Shown here piece after piece: positions 41,149 to 53,100 of a DNA stretch of 64,000 nt (positions are counted from its first letter, which is position 1; each line of letters opens with the position of its first letter). The notes under the pieces are model-generated. The model was not told the DNA's origin. It saw nothing but the letters and a program-made list of their open reading frames with translations, and ran no database searches. The translations under genes and the position numbers were made by a program. Origin of the DNA: Harmothoe impar (lineage: Eukaryota > Annelida > Polychaeta > Phyllodocida > Polynoidae); the NCBI GenBank assembly GCA_947462335.1, contig OX381710.1:32541004-32605003 (forward strand), read 5' to 3'.

Positions 41149-44100
41149 ATGGCGGAAGGTGCGAAAGCCGGAGAGGCAAGGAATGGGAAAGAAAAATGTA
41201 AAAACGGAATGGTAGAACACTTTGATGGAATATACACAGCCCCCATAGGTGAGTACGGTAATATATCTTACGTTTGGTAAAGTTTTCCGACGTAATATCG
41301 TGTAAATGCTGTCAAAACAGTAGTTTTCTCCACCCGGACCCTTCCCGAGACAGCATGTTGTTTACAAAGAGAAGTCGGAAGGTGTACGAGTACCTGTCAT
41401 GGGATGACTATGTCTGTGACACCCCTGCTCAGGCTGTTTGGATCCTCTTTTAAAAACACGTAACCAGCGGGTGATACTCTGTCAATTAAGCATCAATGCC
41501 TAGTACTCAGGTCTTGAGACTGATGGCCCCACAGACAGTTGGCCCCACGTCAAGTTGATAGTTGGCCCCACTTAGGACTGATGGCCCCACATTTTGGGAC
41601 TGATGGTCCCACTTGGCAAGTCTTGGGACTGATAGCCATTCCCAATGTCATATTATATGAAATGTATGAAAAAAAAAGTGCCTGTTGACATTCAAAGACA
41701 TCAATTCTTATGATGAAATGCAGGTCTATTCATGCCTATTCTTTTGACCAAAGTTTTGCCACAGCAGTATATTTTTGGGTTGGAAAGGATGAAACCCTAA
41801 CAAGAATAGATGGATAAATAGCTTAGGGCCTATTTGCGAAAAGGTACATACAATTAGTTTTTTTTTGGAAAAAATAAGGAAAAATTTGAAAATGTTGTAC
41901 GAAGAAGATAAACATATCCCTGTGGTGCTATTTAGATAAAGAACACAATGCTAATATGTATAAATACTTATTCATGAAAAAGTAGGCCCTATAGGGGGGT
42001 GCAGATGGGTCCCCCCCTCAGGTCGGAAAGTCGCCTAAATTAAGGGGTCCAGGTCGAAAAGTCGCTTTTTTGGACCCTTTAATCTATTGTCAATTTTGTC
42101 CAAAAGTCGCCAGGTCGCTTATATTATTGCCTTAGGTCGAAAGTCGCCTCCAAAACAGCCAAAGTCGCCAGGTCGCTTTTGACCCATCTGCAGCCACCTA
42201 CAGGTGTAGGTGGAAAAACTGTCACACCTATGCAGTGTGGATGCCACATGGCCACACCTACTCTGACACATGTCCAAACCTACTCTGACACCTACCCAGA
42301 AAACCAAAAAGTATAATCAAATTGATAGAAACATGTTTTATTATCATTACCAATGTATAGATATTGTAATTGCAAGAAAAACTGTATTTATATTTTTTTC
42401 TGATGAAAAAAATTGTTTTTTTGGGGGAAAAAATTAGGAAAAACTTAAGCATGTCGTAGGTAGAAAATAAAAACACCCCTGTGGTGCTATTTAGACAAAG
42501 AAGACATTGCTGATATTTATTATTAATACTTATTTGTACTTATTTCTTTTTTCTAAAAAAAAGGGACAGTAATAAGTGATTAAATATGTTGGGGCCATAA
42601 GTCCCACTAGTGGGGCCATCAGTCTTAGAAAGTGGGGCCATCAGTCTGAGGCCATCAGTCCGTGGGGCCATCAGTCCTACTATCATCGTACACAAGCCAT
42701 TAGGCTTTTACCCAAGCCACAACCGTTACAACCGTCTATATAGCATTTTTCATACTATTAATGTGACACGGTACTGATTGGCACAGTGATATTCTAATAT
42801 TTTCCTTTTTTTCACTATCAAGTGGCTCCAAATGTGGTTCAAATTGGAGAGTTGTAAATTTTCGTTGTTGCAAATATAGTCACCTCTATTTCATAAATCC
42901 TTCACAGATCAATTAGGTGTCCCAGGACGATGGGTCCGACACAAGCTACTACAATGGATCCTATCAAGCACATCTCTAGTCACACGGTTACAGGTACGGT
43001 CAACTTTACACAATATGATATTAAAATAAACGACTTTAGATACTGAATAACAATAGAAGTTTTCAAATCCATATATGATAAATTATATATGTATTAAGTA
43101 AAGCACAACTACAACAACAAAAGTTTGGTGTCGATGACAGAAATGATGTTTTTATTTCTGAATATAGATCACTACGTTTCGGCTTTAGTCAGCCTTCATC
43201 AGGTAACAATGTCCAGAAGATATTGTCAAACATACAAAGCAAGTCAGAGAAAGTAGCCCTACGCGGGTATTTGCAATTCAGACTGGCAGTGCTGAAACCC
43301 AAAGACAAATAGAAATGCCCGATTAGATATTATTCCAAACAGATATACACGAAAGAAGTCAGTACCCCAGCAGCACTAATTTAAGTTGATATGTTAAAAT
43401 GTTATTGAAGAGATATGCATTTGTAGTTTGGTGTAATTGATTGAAGCAGCCACCACAAATCCTATTGTTACACCATGTATCCCACTATCCAATGGTAATT
43501 CAGTATTGATTACTTTTGATCTCTGTTCCAAATCCCTTACATAACTGTGAACAATAGCTTCTGTCTCCTTTTCGGTTCGCGAGGACTAGGAGTATCGTAT
43601 ATCATGTTATCAGTAGGACCATAACAGTGACAGCACTCGGTGGTACCGGGATGGTGTTATCTCTGATTCTAGATAAGTGTTTATCTCATCCAACGTACAT
43701 ATACTTACCATGTACTTAGACATACATACTTGTGTGATAGACCCCCTTTAGTGGTTTCCCTGTCTAGATATCTATTTTGATAAGACGAAAAAGTCAACCA
43801 AATATAGATTTTATTTTTTATTTGATTATCATGTCTAGCATCATTGCATTCCAATAGCAAATATAACTCTTTTAAATTTCTTCGAGAGGCAGTCTGCACG
43901 AGTAAATTAATGACAAGTCTATTGAACGTAGGCTTTTTAGGATCAACTGACCAAAGACATTTTATTTGAAGTGCATATTGCATACTTATTCCGAATGTGG
44001 AATTCATGTTGAGTGACTTGATTAATACCATTTTTCTTTTCAGTCACATTTTAAGAATGCATCCTATTCAGTATCCTGTACACAGTTATATATACGAATT

Positions 44101-47100
44101 TGTGAATGTGTTTCTCCTTTTGAGAGTCTAGGGATGTTCTTGCAATGCTGCAGCAAAGTTAGGGATATAGTGCTCTCCTAACTTATCCCCTTATGAATAG
44201 CTTCCGTTGCTTAATATATCTTTATTTTCCAGGAGTCAAGAAGACCATGGCTTGATAAGTTGATGCATTTTCTCAGCTTTTTGGGCACAGAAGAATTTTA
44301 TACGCCTATTGTTGTTTTATTGGAATGGTAAGTTTAGTTCCGCCTTCCAAGCCTTGGTATGAACGCCTTACGTTGTTTTACTGTCCCCCGGAGAGTGGCA
44401 TATTCTTTGCACGTAGCCATGTTGTTATATCATCGTATGACGTATCTTTGTGGCCTGTGGTGTTGCAATTTGTTTGCAAATCATTTGATGTTTTCAAACA
44501 TGCTCTGCTTCCTAGGTCGTGTTCATTTTTTTAAGACTCCCTCCACAATTTGTGTTCTCATTTTGCTTAGAGCATTTTGACCCCGCCTTTTACAAGTAGA
44601 AGTTAGACTGTGTTTGTCATTCCAATACCAATAGATGTAGTAAACTTTGTGAATGGATGTGTATCAGGATGCATTTTGCAGGCATGGAATGTCTTACATT
44701 TAAATATGAGGGATGGGGGAGGGGGGCTTTGATATACGCACGCACACGGAGTGAACACCTTAGCTGCTTTGACCTCACATTAAAATGAACACAGCAACAT
44801 AGAAGTATCATATTCTACGGTCAAGACGTTGACAACCTTTAACTATAGAAAATTCCCTTGAACCCGGGGTTCCCGACCAGGAAATAACAATAAATATAAA
44901 TTAACAAGGAAGGAGATGTCGAAATATGCTATACACAAATACATTTAGATACCTCTAGTGAGACCAACACTTACAGGTACTTTGCTTTTCGGGTGTATCA
45001 TGTTGGTGAATGATTGGACGTACCAAGTGTGGTCAGTGCATGCTGTTAGCCCGTCCTAGTGTCACTGGCTGTATATCTGATTGGCATGCCTGTCGTAGGC
45101 CGTCGCACCGCGTGGTCCCCACACCTGAAGTATGTACCCCTTCTCCTAGTGACCACCTTCTCACTATCAACTCACACCTGCTCACTTTACCCCCAATTCA
45201 CTACCTAAAACGGGATAGGGGAGGGGCCAATTTAATAAAACCACACAAAATTACTAAAATTTCTTCAGGAGCCAAAAACTGCTACATTGATAAGCCTGTA
45301 AGAGCTTTGCCAATAAAGCAGTGCTTTGCTACTTTACCCTATCAAGAAAATCGGAAATTTTTTATACCCACTTCTATTATGTAAGTCTGTTGTACCATAT
45401 AGCTTGTTCTCGCCTACTGGTGGTCGAATTGGACAAAGTGTATCGGTATGAGAATAAAAAGTGGAAGATCGTCCGGATATTATACTGCGTGATGGACTTC
45501 TCTGTCGACAGAGCCTCTAGCTCAACGCGCATGATCATGGTGACTGTGGTCCCACAAGGAAAAAAAGACGCAAGGATTCAGCATGTTATCGCTTGGGTAC
45601 TAATACAATAGTGCTTTGCTACCTTACTTTTTACAGACACACAGCACGCCAGAGCTATCAAAGCTGATGACATATATCAGTTTTCTGGGTACAGAGGCAT
45701 TCTTCACTCCCATTATCGTATTCCTGGCCTGGTATGTTCTAGGCTAAGCCCTCTAGGGTGCTGGCTAACAAATACATGACATGTACAATGGCACCCACCC
45801 TTTGACAAGTGTGATTTGAGGCTTCCCTTTTGCAATCCTGTATCATAATACACCTCATCCTTTACCCTTTCACGTGTAGATGGCAGATAATAATAAAGCT
45901 AGTTTGTTTCTAGAGTGTTAACTCAGCATACTGACTCTCAAGGTATCTCTAGATGGAAACAATAATAGACATATAATAACGGTTAAAAAGCAGTAGGACT
46001 GTAGACTAAGTACCCTGATAACCATATATGGTAGAATACACATGATACACGGTCTGGGTAAGACTAAAGGACCTCCTTCGTCACCACCTAGTTAACTGAA
46101 GACCTCAGCATACTGTAGGACAGCACATGCTAAAGAACACGCAATTCCACATAGTACACAGTGACTGTCTAAAGCTTTTGGCAGCGTTTCTTTCTGTTAG
46201 ACATAAGGATAAACCACAATAAGTGACATAAGACACCTTCCCTCTAGCTAAATTTAAACAGAAACGACTCTAGGCCATCGGATTTCTGTTATATAACTTA
46301 CACCATACAATCCCTCCATTTAACTAGCAACCAATTAAAATTCATTAATGCCCAGTTCATTCGAGCGGAAATGGTTTAGACAAATAATAATTATATCTAT
46401 TGCTTTATTGCATTGTCTACTTTTCATCGATCTTGCTTCAGATATTGCAAGGTAATAAATAAATAAACTGCCACATGCGTCAATGGAAAAGTGCGTATAT
46501 TTATTTGTTAATGAGAAAAATGCCTCCGGACATATATTGTCTCAAAATATGGGCGTGCATCGGTTAATTGCCAAATTGCCTACTGCCAAACTGCTTGGTG
46601 GAGTGCCACTTTGGGAAAAAGCTTACATATTATATACATATAATAAACGGTACTGTTAGGTTTTACTCAATGAATACCTGGTTCTACATTACACTTTACA
46701 TACATACTAATATTTGAGTGTAACATAACATGTTTTAAATTAATTATTTCATAAACGAAGGTACGGATTGGGAGATTGTTTTTGTCTGAAAACTTAAAGG
46801 CCATTATATTGGCGCTGTGAAAAAGATTAACCGACTTATATCAAAGCAGAGGTCACTAAATACATGGTGCTGTTTAAAAACAATAGTTGTGCTATTCTTC
46901 GTAAAGAGCATTACTGGTTAGACTTTACGGAGAATAAACACGTTAATCATCATAAAAGTAATGATATTATATACCAATTAATCATGATTTCATCCTTTTA
47001 GATGAATATTTAAATATCACTTCAAATTAAAGTTCAATGTAAAAATTATTGTATAAAAGAGTCCTAATGTACCCCATTTTAAGTCCATCTAAAACTTTAT

Positions 47101-50100
47101 TTATAGTTATTGAGTATATAAATGACTGTTTCAACAACTATTCTGATTAAGTCTATTCATTAGTAAAATTTTAATATAACTGACGTAAATGATATGTTAT
47201 GGTGTAGGTATAGACATGTATATAAACATTTATGTCTGTCAGTGTTGTTTCATAGTTTCCATGGTAACTGTTTCAGGGTCATCGACACACGGCTAGCACG
47301 GCTCTTTACCATTCTGATGGGAGTCGGCTTTTATTTCACCACCTTCATGAAGGTAAGACACATATCTCCGCCTTACATTTCTTTCTCCTCATTTGTCTGT
47401 CAGGAATGCCGTAAAACCCTGCATACGGCCCGCATTTCACGTATAATCCAGTAATAATATAGTACAATAGGCTTTGCGAAAATCATATAACCTGCATCTG
47501 GGGTCTGATCAGGGCTATTTCAGCACTGTACTACACCTCTAAAACCCTCATATAGCCCACAGTTAGACTTTAGGACAATACTATAAGACGCACTGGGGTT
47601 CTGATTTGCGCAGGTTTTGGCGTTTAATTCTCAGCGGCCCAATGCAGTATCGTGCACTTTGAATCAAGTCCCTGTCCATCCATCCATAGTCAATGATCTT
47701 TTTATCTGGGAAGATAACACGAAATGTGAAGCACACTTATCTAGTGGTATGAATAACCTTTAGAAGTTGTACTTGGGAGCCAGTCTTGGGAAGGACTGAC
47801 TCCTTGTGTTGTGATACACATTACTATGCCATTGCATCAAGAAAGGGTCACTGTAATAACTATAGTTGCAGAAATCTCATATCAGGAGATTCACAGGACA
47901 ATTATTATTAAAATAATATATATTAGAAAGCATGATTTTGAGCATAGCTTCATGTATTTGTCGGTCACACTTCAGAAATGTTCAAAAACTTTATCAACAA
48001 CTTTTCTGAAAAGTCACCCTTTCTTGCTGCAGTGGTCTATAGTGGACGAATTAGGGCCTATCCTTCAAGCCCTACATTCTTAATAAGATTATTATGCGTT
48101 AACATTTCCTCATTAGAGAGATCTAAATTCCGCTCCCTCCTCTGTGTATTGTTCAGTGTATATGTATTCAGGGATGACCCTCTCCTGTTTTCCATTTCTA
48201 TAGTGCATGGTGTAATCTTGGGTACAATGTACGATGTACCCAATGAGTGGTATCAGTACGACCTTCAGATCCTGTGTTATCTCTCCGCAGTACCAGGCCG
48301 TGGTAGGCGCGTGTCTGAATACCTCACCTGGAGAATGATTAGACTGAGATAAACATAGCATAGATAACAATAGTACCGTTCATACTCTTTACATCAATGA
48401 ACTTATCATGATAATGTACAAATCTCCTTAGGGAGTGGTCATTTTTCAACAACAGGGGAGGGGGGGGGGGCTTTAAACTCCTTTTCCGGGGAGTGGGTGA
48501 GAAAATTTGAACAATTTCCCGCGAAAAGGCCAGTGGGTTACTATGCATAAAAAGGCAGCATTTGAAAGATTTTCGACCAGCGGGCTAAATATATATCGAC
48601 TTATGGGGAGAGGGTGAATTTCACGCCTCCGTGCGGGTTATAGCGTTTTCCCAAAGTCTAGGTGCTATTATGCGCAGGAATTTACAGTATATACAATGTA
48701 CTTTTCAAGATTAAGAAGTGAAAGGCTAAGAAGTATATATACATCTGGTAATCCCACTGGTCAATGGCTGACTGGTCTAGATAAGCAGTGCCATAGTAAA
48801 CCGTCTGTTTACCTACCCTGGACGCTACCCTGGATGGCACCAGGTGGTACCAGCCTCTTGATCAATTATCACGAGTCTTATCTCATACAGACTGATTAAA
48901 GTCACCTATGTTTTATATTCCATCGAAAGTTTCTTTATTAGGCATGAAAAAAATGACAGCTGGATGCAAAATTGAAAATCATTAAGTTTTTCTTTGGCCC
49001 TTACTGATAAGGTGCCCCCCCCTTTTTTTTTCAAATTCCTGGGTCCGCTCCTGAGTTTACTATACTGCTTAGCGCTGGGAGAAAGCCTGCTAATAAATAT
49101 GTATGATTAACACGTTTTCTATATTGAATAATATAAAATGGTTCATATTTCAAAAGTTTGTTAAATTTACCCATTCAATTTACCCATGAAAGGCATTGTG
49201 TTAATTTTTTAATGTCTAGACCAAATACATTATGACTACAACTAATACATAAAAGGAAGGTGGCTTTCAGTAGAATGCTAGCCGTTTAGCATCTCCAGCA
49301 TTAACACTGGCTTTACTCGAATGAATGACACTCCAATAAAGCACTGTCTCGGAAGTAGCTCTTTTCCACAACAACTGCACCTTATCAGTAAGGGCCTACT
49401 CTGTGTATGGCAGTACCTGGCAGTACCAGTCACCTGCTGAGGGCCCTTATCTTGTGTTGATAACTGTGTATTCAGGTCTTATCATCTCATCCAGGTTAGG
49501 GGTCAGATGAGGTCATGTTTTGGTTAGATCCCTTGGTGTTTCATACATGTTTAGTTAGAGGTAGGAAATTTGATCAAGAACATTAATCAAATATTAGTTA
49601 CTGTGACTGAGCCTTTATACAAATGTATAAGTTATAGACAAGAATCCGCCTTCCTTTAGCACTGCTCAAAACATACACCCTAACACTGAGTGAATCGCTG
49701 CTATACAGGGACTAAAAGTACAGGAAAATCAGTCACCGCTAGCTCTTGTCATCCATGTCTATAGTGTTTTAATGTGACTTCTCAAGAGACCCTGTAGTTC
49801 ACATGTACTCTGCGTGTCTATGTGTCTGCGGATACGTTTGTTTTTGTTATTCAAACTATGTCAGTTGATCTGAACAAGATCAGAATTCACACTTACACGT
49901 GAACCAAACGAAAAGTCAATTCACACAGCTCTGTCAATGGTATAAGCAGACCCACTCAAGTACAGAGGGGTATATACCCGGTATATGAAGTGGTGCCTCG
50001 TACAAGTACCCTTGGTGTATAGTGGCCATTGTAACAGTATCTAGCGCCCCATTCATGAACATATCCCGATCTTTATACTCTAGTTGCAAAAGGCATATTG

Positions 50101-53100
50101 CTGTATAGCTGAGTGTGAGGGATATTTCAATGAAATCCATAATGTCACAGCCCAGCGAGTAGATCCCTCCCTTTGAGGAAGTATTGAAGAAATGAGGCAT
50201 GAGGTACTCAGTAGGTTAAGCCTGAGGAGTTCACTGACCCTGTATCATACATGCATGTATTGCAGTTCCAATAATTAGTACATACTACATTGTAAATGTG
50301 AGCATTAACTGCACCTTAGTGGGGTGTCTAGCCCTCTAAGGAGGGCTTAATGCATTAATGCATCATGTCATTGGTCGTCTTGATGAATGAATGCAGCCCT
50401 GGTGACTAACTGTTACTCACCAGAGCTGCATCAGTACATCATGTCGACTAATGTCATTGTTTAGCAACATGACATCGTTTAAAGGATTAGAGAGTGAACC
50501 ATCCCTGAGCTGTGTCAGTAGCACTTGGTGTATTGGTGTGCTGCCAGTAACAGCTGCCGAGTCTACACTGGCACTCAGTATACACAATGACACAGCCATG
50601 GTGAAATTGACAATCAATAGCATCTCACCTCCAGCCGCCTGGGCCTGCTGAAGGTGTGATGGATAAATTATGACCCTGATTTGTTAACAATTGAACGTTG
50701 TTGTGTCACATGGATGTGTCACCATTGAACAGGCCCGGTCGTGTTACCCAAAATGGGTGAATTGTTATGTAATTCAAATTAATAAGGCAGAGGGGTTTCT
50801 TGTATAACAGTGCAGAACAAATTCAACTCAAGTGACCATCTAAGCTGCAGACCAAATTCAAGTTAGGTTACGTATGAGCAACCCTATGTTCTCTAACTGT
50901 AGGCATTACCCACCTTGACCTGGTTCTTGGATATGATGCAATTTCCCCATTACAATCGATGCCGTCACATCCTAAAATCAATTACTTTATGCAAGATCCA
51001 TTATGTGACAGAACTACCCAGATGAGTCATTAAATGGTCTCTACTTCTCACGTTTCCCGGTCACCACGTCTAATTCTTGGCAGCTCTGTTCACAAATATG
51101 TTTAATATTCACATCGTCGCCCTTCAGTTGCTCATGTGGCCATCAAACTGACTGAAAGGTTGGTCTAAATGTGGGGGCCGTCCGGGTAGGGATACAGTGA
51201 AGGGATTAGGTATCTCCCTGCATCGTCCTTGTGGTACCTTGTGACCTTGTATAGTTCAGACAGACGGGGTCTAACATAGAAGGTCTGTGTGGGTCCTACT
51301 CCTAACATAGAAGACCCGCATGGACAGTTCCATAAGATAATAAGGTGACTTCAGAGATATGGACGTGGTCACAAGATGTGGGGGGGGGGGGGGGGGGGGG
51401 CCTACAAGCCCCTGACCCCGCCCTGTTGAAAATAACCACTCCCTCAATGGGCTGTGCTATCAATAGCTTCTTCAGGGATTAAGGCCGAGTTACCTCAATG
51501 TCCCTGTCCCCGGCCTGGGGGTTACAGGTGTGAGCCATCGCTGGGTGACAGTGTTTGAAAGGAAATGACAGCACCCATTAGGTTGCATGGAGTGCACATT
51601 AAAGAGGGGTCGTCGCCATGGTATACAAAGCATAGGGATCCCTCTCAACAGGCAATCAGTGGTAGTGAAAAGTATGAGTACGATGTGGTTTTTGTGTATT
51701 AGCTGCAACCCTAACTTTGAGTGAAATAAAAACCTGCCTGGTCAAAAAAAAAAAATTACTCCCGTACAATTCTCTCAGTACATGTATCTGTCTTTTCCAT
51801 AACAGCTGTGGACAGCATGGCCCGTTTGTGCTGGTGGGTATAGCTTCTTAATCCTTTGAGGACAGATGTCGCTAAAAGATGACATTTACTGTCATGATGC
51901 ACCAATGCAGCCGGGCGAGTAACTCGCCGGTACTGCATTGGTGCATTGGGAGTGACTTAACCCCAGAGGGTCGGCATGATGCTTGAATGTAGCGCTGGTG
52001 AGTTACTCACAAGGGCTGCATTCATACAACATGACGACCAAGGGCATGGTGAATTAAGGCATCATGCCGTCCTGCTGGTGTTGGTACCTGAACCACAGGT
52101 AGAGCCCCCCGCGTCCCTTGGACCACGTCCAGGGTAGCACGGGGTCCTCACAGGGGCTACAAGCACTGCCAACAACTAACCGCCTATGTGGGTCTATATG
52201 GGTCCCTGTGAACCCAGATATACAGCCAGAAAGCGCAAGCAGGCTGACCCTAATGTGTGAGACGCCCCTATGCAGCACTCCCAGTATATTAATGAGATTG
52301 CGGGAGACTAGAGTCTGTCTACCAGCTACCGTAAATTCCCGCATAGAAGCCGCGGCGAGTATGCAAATCGGATCGCCAGTGTGGCATAGAACCGGCCCAA
52401 AGTCACTATCGGCTAATATACGAGTTTGTAGGTGTATACTACCAAAGTCTTCATAATCAGATGCTATGTTAATCTTATATGAGTCTCCAAAGTTTGGGGG
52501 GGGGGCGGCTTATACGCGAGTTTGGCTAATATCTGAGAATTTATGTGAGACATCACCACATTACAGTTGTCCAGTTCTTGTTTACCCGGGGTGAATATTT
52601 GTGGATCTCTAGGCCTAACGGTTAAAACGACGAACCCCACCTTCATATTTAACTTACCTGGGCTTAGCGGGTAGAGAGGGAGGAAAGGGAAGAAAATCAC
52701 TGTAGAAAGGGGCGTGGAACACTGTTCTTTGACATGAGGTCTGAAAAAAAGTCTTTTAAAAAGAAAAAAAAACTGATCGCCATGGCCACCCACAAACAAA
52801 TATATTCTCACGTTACCGTGAAAATGCATCAAATATCGAGCTCTGTCTGTGTGCCAAGTTTAGCAGATGTGCAAATTGATTGTCGGCGAGGCGGATTGTT
52901 CACCGTTGAGTAGACTAATGTAATAGTATGCGGGAAACTGCAGGGGCCTGCAATTTTACAATGGTATAGAGATGGTATAGGAGGATACTTTAGATCTCTT
53001 CTAACAATACAGATCTTTACTGTATTGTTAATAATGGATACTTAAACAAATGGAAGTTAACATTAGATATTCATGTTTAGGACAAAATCAAAGCCCCCTT

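Noticed and set aside
45010..45611. Overlapping ORFs between exons 3a and 3b
   Set aside because: They are short, unrecognised, lie within the intron and have no supporting splice pattern.
44233..45731. Exons 3a and 3b used together
   Set aside because: The combined 190 bp breaks the reading frame into exon 4, and their homology marks them as alternatives.
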